Positions 12,364-23,461 of a DNA stretch of 64,000 nt are shown here, in pieces. The position numbers and the translations under genes are program-made. The stretch covers positions 2,356,001-2,420,000 of the forward strand of contig CM066306.1 of NCBI GenBank assembly GCA_033807695.1. Reading direction: 5' to 3'. The notes below the pieces were generated by a model. It did not search any database. It saw only the letters and a list, made by a program, of their open reading frames with translations, and was not told where the DNA came from. This DNA comes from Daedaleopsis sinensis. Taxonomy: Eukaryota; Basidiomycota; Agaricomycetes; Polyporales; Polyporaceae. Positions within the stretch are counted from its first letter, which is position 1; each line of letters starts with the position of its first letter.

Positions 12364-14666
12364 CTACGGGAGGCCCAACTTCGAAATAACCTCGCGTGTG
12401 GACACTCCGGGGAACAGCTCTTGGTCATCGTCAACTTCACAGAACGTATCGTCACCCGCCGGGAGCTAGAATACAAGCTCCGTGAGATGACTATCCGTGA
12501 AGTCAATCGTCCGCACAACCCTCACCGTGTCATTGTTCAGATAACCCTGGATTATATCGGTTACACATTTGGATTGCTGTGCCATGCTGGCATGCTGTAC
12601 ATATCATATCTTCCCTGTCAGCGCGCAGATGCCGAATCACTGCCGCAGCACGCACCCCGAAACCGTTCTGTCGAAGGAGCGTAGCGCCATCGCCCATGAC
12701 ATCGGCGAACTGCTTTGCTTGGATGAAGGGTGTGATGGGGTCGGCCTAGTGCGACGTGTCAGTAGATTCTCTCAGTTTATGTGCTTGACTGCCAACCGTG
12801 TTCCCAATGACAAGAATAGGTCTCGCAGGCTTCTTGCCGAACGGCCCTGTATATCTCTCGACGGCACGAACTGACCAAAACGGACAATAGAAGACATCTT
12901 CCGGCCATATTGCGCCAACTGTGTGCGGACCAAGTGATGAGCAGATCGAACAATCAATTGGGCCGACTCGCCGTGACTCACAAGTAGGTGAAGCGGTCAT
13001 GGTTAAGTTTACAAGGTAATGCAGAACCTGGGCCAAAGTTGTGCCATCGGCATCCACGCTGTCGGCGCAGTAGATGGCCTCGATGGTGAAGTACACGCCG
13101 TCCATCTGCGGGCTTTGACGTTTGAAAAGCTGAGCTCCCGATACGGTGTCTCCTAGTTGCCCCGGCCCTCGGTCAGCTATGTTGGGAAGGGTCTGCGCCC
13201 AGAATCCGGCAAGTATGCGACTTATGTCAGCCCAGGAGCCCGGTGTGTAGAACGCTCCGAACAGTGTATCTAGATGGTAACATATCAATATAAGCACCGA
13301 TTAGTGGAACAGAAGGACATTACTGCGGACTCCGGTCGAAGTGACGATGTCTGTGCGATTCTCTAATTCCAAGATGTGTGCAGCCTGGTGCATCATGGCG
13401 TAAGCTCATGAAGGAGATTGTAGATTGCGAGACCCACATCTATAATTGATTCAATGAGGTTCATAACTTCTGCACCAGTCCATCCGTCCGACGTGATATT
13501 GCACCCTGATGGTCCTGCAAGAGCACATGCGTTCGCGTACCCCTGGAGTATCTTCTCATCGTCACGTATCTTATCTCCCCATGACTAAAAGAGAGTCAGT
13601 TTCGATGCACACGCACTACGAAATGTACATACCAGGTAGCTTTGTTTCTGTGCCATGTCGGCGATGTTCACAACGCCGTCCAGGATGACATGTCCAACGC
13701 GCTGGGTAATATTTAGCCACGAAGTGTTTTGATAGGAGAAATGTTACCAACATCAGGAAACACTTCAAGGGGAGTGTTGATGTTAACAGAGTATCGATCA
13801 AATGACAATCGAGCTCAGCTCACTGTTCACGAACCAAGCTCCGAGGAGGGTTCCGTAAGAGATGCCCCAATAGTTAACCGGACTCCCAGGTCCGTCGAGA
13901 GTATCAGCCAAAGCCACCATGTCCCGGACATTGCTAGCCGTGCCGATGTATTTCAGAGTATCCCCATTTGGTGCATCCTTGCATGCTTGAGAAATTTCGT
14001 GGTATATGTCTTCCATCTTCGATGCTTGCGCGTACAGCACGTCTACGTCAGTGATGTTGGTGAAATTGCCCGCCCATTCGATGCCGGTGTCCTCAATGGT
14101 GCCATTGATCAACTCCTGGAACTCGGTCCTATTGTTGAAGCACAACGTTTGGCTTGGGCTGCGCGCCGATTCGTCAACGCAGTGCGGCAATTTCAGGAGG
14201 AACTCACATTGTGTCAAAACCCACGCCTCGAGGATCCCAACTGACGATGTCGTAGTTACCCCCAGCCCGAGTCATGTAATCCAAGAAATCGACTCCCGAA
14301 GCTGGCACACCTGGGCCACCTGAGACGAGAAGCATGAATGTATGCTCAAGCTATGATCATGCTACTCACCAGGGTTAACGAACAGTGTACCCTTCCGCTC
14401 TCCGGTAGCGTTCATCTTGATCAAAGAGAGTCTACCGGTGCCTGCAGTGCGGTCGAAGTAATCTAGGGGTATGGGGAAAAAAGCACAATCCGCGAGTAGA
14501 CCGGATTGTAAATATGTGGGATCGCATGGCGTCCAGTGAACAGACTAGAAACAATGGTGAATCTTCTAGCATAGACTCGGAAAGTAACACTCACGGCCAA
14601 GGCTCCAATCACATAGGATATGACTATAAGCATAGGCGCGAACGGCGTACGTAAGTTACGGACCAT
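12364..14666 (-). CDS. TAP-type alpha/beta hydrolase (tripeptidyl-aminopeptidase-like), copy 2
   Basis: Paralogue of the gene at 9526-11970, with matching exon order. Exon 1 (14666-14595) encodes MVRNLRTPFAPMLIVISYVI, a signal or anchor helix, followed by GTGAGT. Exon 2 starts at 14544 with SVHWTPCDP. Further landmarks are RAGGNYDIVSWDPRGVGFDT (14.25 kb), the nucleophile motif NYWGISYGTLLG (13.87 kb), the acid segment ADPITPFIQAKQFAD (12.72 kb), the His of GHASMAQQSKCVTDII (12.59 kb), and the C-terminus LPAGDDTFCEVDDDQELFPG ending in TAG at 12364. Its last intron has a normal GTGAGG donor exactly where copy 1 has GCATGG. Several N-x-S/T sites fit an exported or lumenal enzyme. The gene looks intact; substrate unknown. 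Confidence 0.8.
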
Positions 14667-15160
14667 CGCGAACAGTTGGCCTGAGGATAAAAGGTCGGCG
14701 AGTAACCTGGCTACAGGCGAATATCTGTCGAATGCTATATATACCTTCAGCCCGCAGAGAGCTAACTGAAGCCGCGAAGAGCTCGCAGTGGGACTCGTAC
14801 CCCGATCGGCGCATGGTTTACTCCGAGTCTGTATTCTCAAGCCTCAGTCTTGACGTTCATGCAGGAAATTCGGTACGTCAATCTATTCAGCACGGCTTTC
14901 GCATATCTGATACGCATGTTCATGAATGGACGCAGTCAGAAGAGTCAAATAGGAACTCACCTGACGGCATTGGATACAACCAGAAATTTCGGCTGACTCG
15001 GTCTAGGGCGTACTTGTATCAAATGCGTAGCTGCATCACGGCGACTAATAATACACTAAACATATAAGACGAGCTCGGGCAGTCATAACTAAGAAGGACT
15101 TAATACGGTGACAGTTGGTCATGTATGCCAACTGGATAGAACCACTCTCGAGGGATATAT
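14667..15160. other. Intergenic region
   Basis: This 494-base AT-richer gap lies upstream of hydrolase copy 2 and downstream of the small membrane protein gene. No gene or repeat recognised; probably promoter and terminator sequence. Confidence 0.5.
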
Positions 15161-16028
15161 TTAACCGTCAATAGGGCGGTAAGCCCGGTTACCAGCAGCC
15201 CACCGATGGCCCTTGTTGGCGGAGATACCGGTTGTGACGACACCGGCGGTGACCAGCAAGCCGAGCACCCACGAGAGGGTGTTCAGGACATATGCCAAAC
15301 CTAAGAACATTGATCCAGCTCATTGGAAACAGGGACGGAGGCAAAAGAACGCACCAGGGCGAGCATGGCCGAACGGCCGGAACATTGCGTCGCGGTAGAG
15401 CTCCGTCACAATTGCAAAGGTGATTATTTGACAGAGAACTACCCGTCCCAGGGGATTTCAGAATATGTGGTCTTGTGTGACTGATTGAACCACTCACCGT
15501 GTAGCGCGACGAGCACGGACGCCGACTTCCATATGCGCCTCCGCCGCGAACGCGTCGTGACACCGAACGCGATCGCTAGACAAGCCACAACAGCAAAACC
15601 AATGCCGAGCTCACTGAAGTAAGTCGCAGTGCCCCAGATCATGCAGAACTTCTTGTTCTCCTTCTCGCAATTGTCCTGTACGCGGGTGGGGAACGCGCGG
15701 CACTCGTAGTTGGAGTACGTCAATGTGCCGCCATTGGGACTAGGGACCTCGATGATACGGGTCTCGCAAAGGCGGCTGAGGCCATATTCAACGATGATGG
15801 CCTTGTGAATGATATCCGGGTCCTTCGTTATGAGCCTGGGCGCGCGGTAAGCACATTACCTGCATTAGAGCTACGGCCGAGAGACAGACCAGTCGGGGCG
15901 CTGGACAGAGAGAATGTTCTGTATATTTGTTTTCAGTTCGCTATGTCTTTCTGGACTTCGAGCGCACTTACCAAAGACATAGTGGCGACCACGGCAAAAA
16001 AGGCCGCGACATAAGATAACTTCCTCAT
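15161..16028 (-). CDS. Small four-transmembrane protein, claudin/tetraspan-like topology, uncharacterised
   Basis: I recognise the layout but no defined function. ATG 16028 opens MRKLSYVAAFFAVVATMSL (first helix), followed by donor GTAAGT. A middle exon (about 15850-15500) encodes a loop, IIVEYGLSRLCETRIIEVPS, with further Cys residues (YECRAFP, DNCEKENKKFC), then a helix ELGIGFAVVACLAIAFGV and a basic RSRRRR stop-transfer. The last exons give AYVLNTLSWVLGLLVTAGVV (fourth helix) and a soluble tail ending in ...NRAYRPIDG at TAA 15161. A third helix probably lies in the 15.44-15.36 kb exon. A Cys-bearing first loop between helices one and two is the claudin/PMP22-like plan. I have met similar short proteins in basidiomycete genomes as hypothetical proteins, but this is recollection, not a search result. 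Confidence 0.7.
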
Positions 16029-16240
16029 GATGTCGTGAACACTCCAGATGAAGGTAGCGGTCAAGGAGGAAGCTGGGAGAAGGACGTGGAGAGAAGTGGC
16101 CTCGCCCGCAGGCGTGCGCAGTGCAACCGCGACTCATCGCGTCGGCCAGGTTCGGCCAGAACAACTGAGCGGCAAGCTTCGCCAAAGACCTAGGAGAGCT
16201 CCAGCGGGATCATAGATGCTAGAGAGTCTTTCCCTTCATC

Positions 16241-16339
16241 GTCCTGGTCGATTAGTGGTTAGATCATCACGTTGTGGAAGCGCACATTATGAGTGCTCTG
16301 CAGCCCGTGGGGACGGGGGCTCGATTCCCCCCCGGGACA
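16241..16339 (+). tRNA. tRNA-His (GTG anticodon) with a 27-base intron
   Basis: The cloverleaf can be folded by hand. The acceptor stem GTCCTGG (16241-16247) pairs with CCGGGAC (16332-16338, one G-T pair). The D arm GAT/ATC follows. The anticodon stem TCACG pairs with CGTGG, and the loop TTGTGG has anticodon GTG at 16274-16276. The T arm is GGGGG-CTCGATT-CCCCC. The discriminator is A at 16339, as usual for eukaryotic cytosolic tRNA-His. An intron at 16278-16304 sits one base 3' of the anticodon, the canonical position. The B-box-like GGCTCGATTCC overlaps the T loop. Spliced length is 72. The extra G at position -1 would be added after transcription. Confidence 0.9.
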
Positions 16340-16342
16340 TTA

Positions 16343-16347
16343 TTTTT
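16343..16347 (+). terminator. RNA polymerase III terminator of tRNA-His
   Basis: A run of five T residues begins four bases after the tRNA discriminator base, the standard Pol III stop signal. Confidence 0.75.
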
Positions 16348-16534
16348 ACTCTTCCATTGCGTGGCTCTTAGGTCCTGATCGTGCTCAGGTCCGTTTTTTT
16401 GTTCCCAAACGTGTTCAACTCATTTTAACAACGTCCATCTATGGCAGGGACTGGACTGTGCTTCTATTATAGACATCATTATGGTGAACTTCGTCAATAA
16501 TAGCCATGACCGCCAGTGGGTATCACAAAAGGTG

Positions 16535-18535
16535 TTAATCATCATCTGGATAGTCCATCTCGTGAAGTCGTAACGTTTCGTTCCAGTCCCGCTTTCTCCG
16601 CCTCCTGACTGAGAAATACTTGGCTTTGCTCGCCCAGCGCCCGCGCACTCGGCCCTTTTCCCTGCCACCGCTCTCCGCGAAGTATATCTCGGGCTCCTCA
16701 GGAAGTCCAAGGGTCCCTACTGCCAACTCCATCACACGCCGATGCAAGCCTTCCCTCTTCTCCCGCATCTGCTGCAGAGCAGGCTTTCCGATCAACAGCA
16801 GGCGAGTGAGGGATGTCAACGCGCGGAAGGCGGACACGGCGTCTTCCATCCACCGCAGGCTCATCCACATAGCGGCGGGGATCAGAACGGCGGTGAACGC
16901 GGCGAACGGCAGGGTGACGAGTGTAGCGAAGAACCAGATACACAGGCCTGAAATCAGGCCGTATGTGAGCTTGTACTGTGCGATCTCGTCGTACGTGTCC
17001 CAGACCGGACCAGTGCGCTTGAACTGGTGCACGGCGATGAAGGTTGTTACGAAGACGGGGAACCAAAGCAGGAGGCCGGGGAGAGAGATCGTGATGAGGA
17101 CGAGGGCCCAAAGCGACCGGAGGGCTATGCGGTAGAGGATGACAGGGCGAGATATAGGGCGTCGAACACGGTCGTCCTTGATTCCCCAGCGAGACAATTG
17201 GTCTTGGTACTCCTGTCGACATGTGAGTTCCCATGCGCTTTATATGAGTTGCAAAGGCTTGCCTTGAGTTCCCGTCCTAGCTGAACGATTCTCACATCCT
17301 CTCGAGCCACCTGTTCGTTAGGAGCCGCCTCGCCATCACTTGACGTATCCGGTCGTGGTGACTCGGCAAGCTTGAACGCTTCAAGGAATGTCCGGACAAC
17401 GCGAACATAGTCACCCAATGACATCGTCGTTCCCAGAGGCGAGTATATTCTCGCAGCAAGTTTGGCGATGCGAATGAGCCTCCAGGAGGGCGCGTCGAGA
17501 GTTCCTGAACTTATTTGCTGGTGCATCTTTGCAGTCAGCGATCGAACCTCGTTGTAGTCGATCGGTACGAGTAGTTCCGGATTGTTCTGAAACAAACAAC
17601 CATGAATGCTGTGACCCCATCGGTTTGTTGAGTGTAACTGTTACCTTAGGAGAAAATTTCATTGGAGAGTGGAATGTGACCAAGACGTCTGAACGGAAGT
17701 GTTGGCGATGCCTTACACAGGGTGAGGATTGGCTGATATGTTGGAAGATGGAATAACATACATGTAAGTGATGGAGCAGGTTAGAACGTCAATCTCGAAA
17801 TCGGGATTGTGCCTATTTCGAGAAAGGACGTCCGAAACCAGCCTAGCCACTGAGAACAAGGAGTTAGTGTCACATAGACGCAATATAAACCGAACATATA
17901 CTGACCTCCGGTCTTCAAGGGAGCAATCGTTGGATGGTACCTGCTCATTCCTTCAGGAAATAAGCATACCGCGTCGCCAAGTTCCAATGCCTGAAAGCGT
18001 GTAGGCACGTGCAATAAACGAGCGAGTAGTGGTTCTAACTCACCTCCATTAGATGCTGCATCACGTCGGAGTTGTCAACGTCTTTGTCGCCGTAATCCTT
18101 GCGCCTTTTGATAGGGACGGTGCCAGCAGACTCAATGAGCCAGCTCGTGAATGTCTTCCTCCCGAATTGTGTCGCTTTCGCGGTTAATCTCAGAAGATTA
18201 CGTTTCTGTGTACGCAGACATCAGACAGGTGTCGTCTCAATCGAAAAGCGCGGCACCGAACCGTTGACGGAATAGAGGTGACCAAAAGTCTGTGCGGGGT
18301 GACGGGTTCGAGTTTGGCTAAAGATAAGCCTGTAAATATGGCAGGTACTCACAAGGCATCGGTGAGCGAGTTACTGTGGTTAGCACAGACGATACTGCGC
18401 TCGGGGTCAATCACGACTGGACTGAACGGACGTAAAGCAGGGACTCACCAGGGCGTTCCCCTCGGGGGTATGGCATCAACATTCTCGACAACGATGGTTC
18501 CGTAGAATATCTTTAGCACGAACTTGAACAGCCAG
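16535..18535 (-). CDS. Glycerol-3-phosphate acyltransferase-like protein, divergent paralogue (first exon not resolved)
   Basis: A second PlsC-type acyltransferase. Recognisable exons read SWLFKFVLKIFYGTIVVENV (18.53 kb), IVCANHSNSLTDAL (18.38 kb, the block I region, with five rather than four residues between His and Asp), RKTFTSWLIESAGTVPIKRR (18.15 kb), ELGDAVCLFPEGMSRYHP (17.97 kb, block III FPEG), HRQHFRSDVLVTFHSPMKF (17.67 kb), a middle domain (17595-17260), and a C-terminal exon with two or three hydrophobic helices (17.1-16.8 kb) and the end HEMDYPDDD, TAA at 16535. The exon at 18535 begins after an acceptor and an in-frame stop lies just upstream, so a short first exon with the Met is missing; ATG near 18639 is one possibility. 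It shares architecture with the 1-2155 gene but little sequence, so the duplication is old. RRP12 is divergent, about 450 bases away. Confidence 0.82.
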
Positions 18536-18981
18536 CTAGTTCCTCCCTCAATGGCGTGGCATTAGCTTATGACGAACGGCCGCACCGAATGAACAAATAT
18601 GACCACGATGTCGGTGATCCCGCCAGCTCCGTCGTCATTTGGATAGGAGGGCAGCCGAGTATGCGAAGAGCTCAAGTAGATGAATAAAAAATCAGCAAGA
18701 CTCGAGACTGTTAGATCTTGGACGTCAGTAGAGCATTACGGTGCACAGTCGGTGGTGCCGGTGAGGTGTCGACCACGCCCAGGGCCACTGTGCAGAGGAG
18801 CAGCGCCAAGCTCTGCATTGCTTTTTACCCCGCAGGGTCGGGCCGAACTGGGCCGCCAAGGGCCGCATACAAGCGCCCGGGCCTCAAGTTTTTTGCTCGG
18901 AATCTCGATCAACGAAAGTGAGCTGCAGCTCACTGTTGTAGACGACGACGACGACTACGACGGCTGGACGATAACACACAA
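18536..18981. promoter_or_regulatory. Divergent promoter region, acyltransferase paralogue / RRP12
   Basis: About 445 bases separate two genes read away from each other. It must hold the RRP12 promoter and probably the short first exon plus promoter of the acyltransferase. No specific binding site is assigned. Confidence 0.5.
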
Positions 18982-21900
18982 ATGGCCGACAACATCGAGG
19001 GCGTGCTCTCCAAGATCAGACCGCATACCTCATCGTCCCTTGCACACCAAAAGGCCCCTGCCTCCCTCCTACGCGCGATCGAGGCTACATTTCGCGAACA
19101 AAACACTGATCCGTCGCCCACCGCATACTTCGCTGCCCTCCTCACCACCCTCGACGGTGCCCTTCAATCTTCACAAGCATCCGGGCCTGCACTTGGAGAT
19201 GGCGATATCGTGCCTGCTGTGCTCTACCTCCTAGCTGCAGCTGCGCAGTATGTTCCTCATCCAGTCATTCGCTCCCATCTCTCCACCATCCTCTCTTTGA
19301 CCTCGCCGCTATTTCCATCATTATCTGCACATGCACCTGCACTGCGCTCTCAGCTCACGCTATATGGCTCGGTGTACCTCGCTCTCGAACGCTCTCAATT
19401 AGACACTCAGGGCCTTCGCCAGGCCTACATGACCATCGTCCAGTTAACCCTTGACCCGCGTCCGAAGGTGCGCAGGAAGGCGGCGGAGGTCGTCAAAGAG
19501 GTGCTCGCCGCACCGCCTCGTCCTCTCATCAAGCATCCATATGCAGAGAAGGTCGCCGATTGGGTTAAGGCTGCTCTCGCAGAAATCAGTGCCGGAGGTC
19601 TTCCTAAATTTAAAGGCAAGAAAGCAGACACGGAGGGATCGGAGGTCGTCATTCATCTTCTCGCGTTCTTGCGTCCTGTTCTACCAACATTACCCGCTGA
19701 GGTAAGTACATGTTGTGTGCTATTGGTTTGCGCAAGGTTGGGCTCATCTCATCTCTTCAAGTCCCTTTCCCCAGTAACGTCCTCGTTGCTTCTCCTCCCT
19801 CGCCTCGGCAATCCCTACTTGTCTCAATCAGCCTACTCGATTCTATCTGATTTGCTCGCGCTCTCCATGGACGATCCTACTGTCAATTTGCAATCCCACA
19901 TGTCTGATCTACTCAAGGTCATTTTGTCCTCGCCACCCTTGCGAAGTGATTCTAGCCTTACAGCAGCATGGGCTGGCGTTCTCGGGAACACTATGCTAGC
20001 TTATCATCATAGTAACGCAGACGAGTGCGCTGCGGAGCTAGGCAAGGTCTGGAAGGCTGTCTGGGCTCTGCTCGAATCCACGGATGGCACCACACGAAAG
20101 GCTGCCGCCGAGACACTTGCCACCCTCGGCCGGTGTTTTACACCATCTTTGGTGTCTGCTGCAGTCAAGGAGAAGGACTCCTCGGAGCCGAAGTCCGCCA
20201 TTGGCAAGATCATCTCGCAAACGACGAAGGCATTCGAATCCATCACCTATGCTCGTGCGATTCCCGACCTACTGTCTGTAGTTTCGTCGCTCGTTGAGAA
20301 CCTGCGCGTCCGGGACGGCTCCAACAGGAAGCAGCCGACAGCAGCAGAGCAGCTCCTGCTTCCTCTGATCATGAAGGTAGCGGAACTCCGTGTTCAGAAG
20401 ACCTTTGAGCACAAGGAGACAGCGGATGCTACACTTGGAACGGCTATGCGCGTGCTAGGCCCTGAGGTGCTTCTGCGCTCTCTGCCTCTCAACCTGGAGA
20501 CTGTCGACAGGTGAGAGACTATCCACTCCCCTGGACTCTTAAATTGACCTTCATATAGGCAAGCTGGCCGTGAACCTCGCGCATTCCTTTTGCCATTGCT
20601 CGCGCAGCCCCACCCTTCCCCTCTCGGACATTTCGTGTCGTACTTCGTTCCGTTAACGGAGCGAATGTTCGACCTTCAGACCACAGCCGACGCAGAAGGA
20701 CGTCAGTCCGAGGCCAAAGTGTGGAGCGTCCTCGTCGAGCAGATCTGGATGGGGCTCCCTGGCTACTGCTGGTGCACCGCCGACCTTCAAGAGGTGCGTC
20801 CTCCTAAAAGCGCATTCAGTTTGGTCGCTAACAAACTCCTTATGTAGTCCCTAACGCCACAGTTCTCGCAGTTGCTTTCTCAGCTCCTTTACAGCCAGCC
20901 AGAGCTGCGACCGCCGGTTCTTCGCTCCTTGAAAATCATGGTCGAGTCGAACGTTGCTCTCGCCAGCGAAGACTTGGACCGGATTGCTAAACTGCCAGAA
21001 ACCGTCCGTACCGACGCGATTTCGACTTCGCAGGCGCAAGCAAATGTCGCTTTCATTCGCAGTCAGGCGGAGAGTTGGCTCGCCGTGTTGTTCAACGTGT
21101 TTGGTAGCGTTGGACGGGATAATCAAGGGATGGTCGGCGATGTCGTGAGCGCTTGGATTGCCGTCGCGGACGCCAAGGTCAGGCTGATTATCGCCTGCAT
21201 CCGAACCCGGCGACTAACTGTGACTACAGGAAGTTGCACAGGCATATCGCAAACTTGTTCAGCTATTCCAACAGAACCTCAACAAAGTTCAAGTTGTTAA
21301 CGCTAACAAGGGCTCTGCCTCGGACAACATGACAGTAGTCACGCAGGATCTCCTCCTCCTCGTTCTTCCATACCTCTCAAGTGAGGATGCGACTGCCCTC
21401 CTGAACATGTATCTAGTCAGCGACGTTCTCGAGAGCAGAAACAACGCCGTCCAGAAGCGGGGCTACAAGATCCTCGCACGCCTTGTCGACAGCGGCAAGG
21501 TCGAAGTCGACGCGGCTGCCGTGTTGACAAAACTCGAGGGCTTAGTCGACGGACTCGCCCCTGCGGCAAAGAAAGATCGTTTCCAGCTTTTCGCTGCACT
21601 CGTGCCGATCATTTCTAAGGAATCGTTACATCTAATCCCCTCCATCATCCCCGAGGCCGTCTTAGGTACGAAGGAGCCATCGGAGAAGGCGCGGAACGCG
21701 GCATTCGACCTCATTGTGGCCATGGGCAACAAAATGGCCGATGGAGGTGTCGTGAGCAGGCAGAATATCGAAGGGATGGACGAGGACGGTGCTGGTGATG
21801 GTGCGTGCTATCTTTCACTGAACCGAATAATAGACCTGAAGGTTCTCTTACAGCGACTGCGAACATCGAGGAATACTTGACGATGATTGCAGGCGGTCTG

Positions 21901-23197
21901 GCCGGTGCCTCTCCGCACATGATCAGCGCGACTGTGACTGCGATATCTCGCCTCGTCTTTGAGTTCAAAGGTCCGTGCACGATACTTTCCCGCGCTCCTC
22001 TTCGCTCATAAAACCACAGAGAGCGTTTCCACGAACATGCTTTCCGAAATCTTCACTACGCTGCTCGTGTTCCTCACCTCCGCTAACCGCGAGATCGTCA
22101 AGTCCGTTCTCGGCTTTGTGAAGCTCGCCATTCACACAATGCCCGCAGAACTCATGCGGCCACACCTCCAGCAGCTTGTCCCAGCGCTGCTCAGGTGGTC
22201 GCATGACCACAAGAACCACTTCAAGGCCAAGGTCCGGCACATCTTCGAGCGCATGATCAGGCGTTTCGGATTCGAAGACGTGTATGCATGTGCGCAGGAA
22301 GAGGAAGCGAGGAAAGTTCTGCTCAACATCAAGAAGCGCAAGGACAGGGCGAAGAGGAAGCGCGCAAACGCGGTGGACGACGACGACGACGACGTCCCGA
22401 AGGCGAAACCGGTCACCGGAGATGCGTTCGAGGACGTGCTTTATGGCAGCGAGAGCGAGCTCGAGGACAGCGATGATGAGGACGGGCCGTCGCAGGGCGC
22501 CGCCTCCGCGCCAAAGCGGAAACAGAAGGACGCCAGTGCGCGGCTTCGGGTTGACGACGACGAACCCATGGATCTCCTTTCAGGAGCGGCGTCCCGTGTT
22601 ACGAGTACGTTCCATGCATCGTGTAATGGGTCTCATCATACTTCGTGCTAACCCCTTCCTCATCAGCGGCTAACGCCAACAAGCGCAAAAAGCCAGGGCA
22701 GGATGCTGCGCGCTTCAAGACGGACGACGACACTGGCAAGATGGTCATCGACGAATCCGATTCCAATGCTGAAGCCGGCGCTGGCGAGGAGGACGTCGAG
22801 GGTAACGCATATCGCGAGACCCTGGTCTCAGTGGATGGCTTCACACGTGGGCCAAACGGGAAGGTGAAGTTCAACAAGGACACGAAGAAGCGGCGCCGAG
22901 AGAACGAGGGAGACGAAGACGTCGAAATGGTGGATGCGGACGGGCAGCAGAAGGCTGACAAGAAGAGCAAACGGAGGACAGACCCCAAGTTCGGCCACGA
23001 GTTCAAGGCGAAGGTTCGTGCCGCTCCATCCATCGCTCTCTGCTCTCCTCCATGTGCTAAATGCACGTTCTGCACCACAGAAAGCAGGAGGCGACGTCAA
23101 AAAGGGCGGCGTGGATCCCTACGCGTACATGTCCCTCTCACAGGCAGCGAAGAAGCAGAACCGGGGTGGCCGGCTCGGCATCGCAGGAAAGCGCTGA
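18982..23197 (+). CDS. RRP12: RRP12-like ribosome biogenesis HEAT-repeat protein
   Basis: RRP12 is a nucleolar HEAT-repeat protein needed for processing and export of pre-40S and pre-60S particles. The start MADNIEGVLSKIRPHTSSSL at 18982 opens a long exon of helical repeats. Further exons carry the NUC173-type middle (QAGREPRAFLLPLLAQPHPS at 20.56 kb, typical of this family), more HEAT units, HDHKNHFKAKVRHIFERMIR (22.2 kb), then a highly charged C-terminal tail with Asp runs (22.37 and 22.45 kb) and Lys/Arg-rich segments, probable nuclear/nucleolar signals. It ends DPYAYMSLSQAAKKQNRGGR... at TGA 23195-23197, the conserved family tail. Introns are visible at about 19700, 20513, 20793, 21177, 21800, 21970, 22602 and 23010. 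The gene looks intact. Expression is expected to follow growth rate, but no element is claimed. Confidence 0.93.
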
Positions 23198-23461
23198 AAG
23201 CTGTATCGCTACTCTATATCTGTATGCATCCACTCCCATAGACTCTCGATCTATTTCCTGCGCATCTACGACTCTGAGAGAATTGTGGCGCAGTTTCTGT
23301 ACAGCGGCCCCCCGTTCAATAGCCGTGGCAGTCTGATGCTCTGGCTCGCAGGCGCTGCCCGTGTTCTCGGGGAATATGTGTCCGAGCCGCTGGTGTTTCG
23401 GTGATATAAGGATGCGACGCCTCAACGTGCAATTCCTGCTCACCACTTGTGAGTCTCGAGC

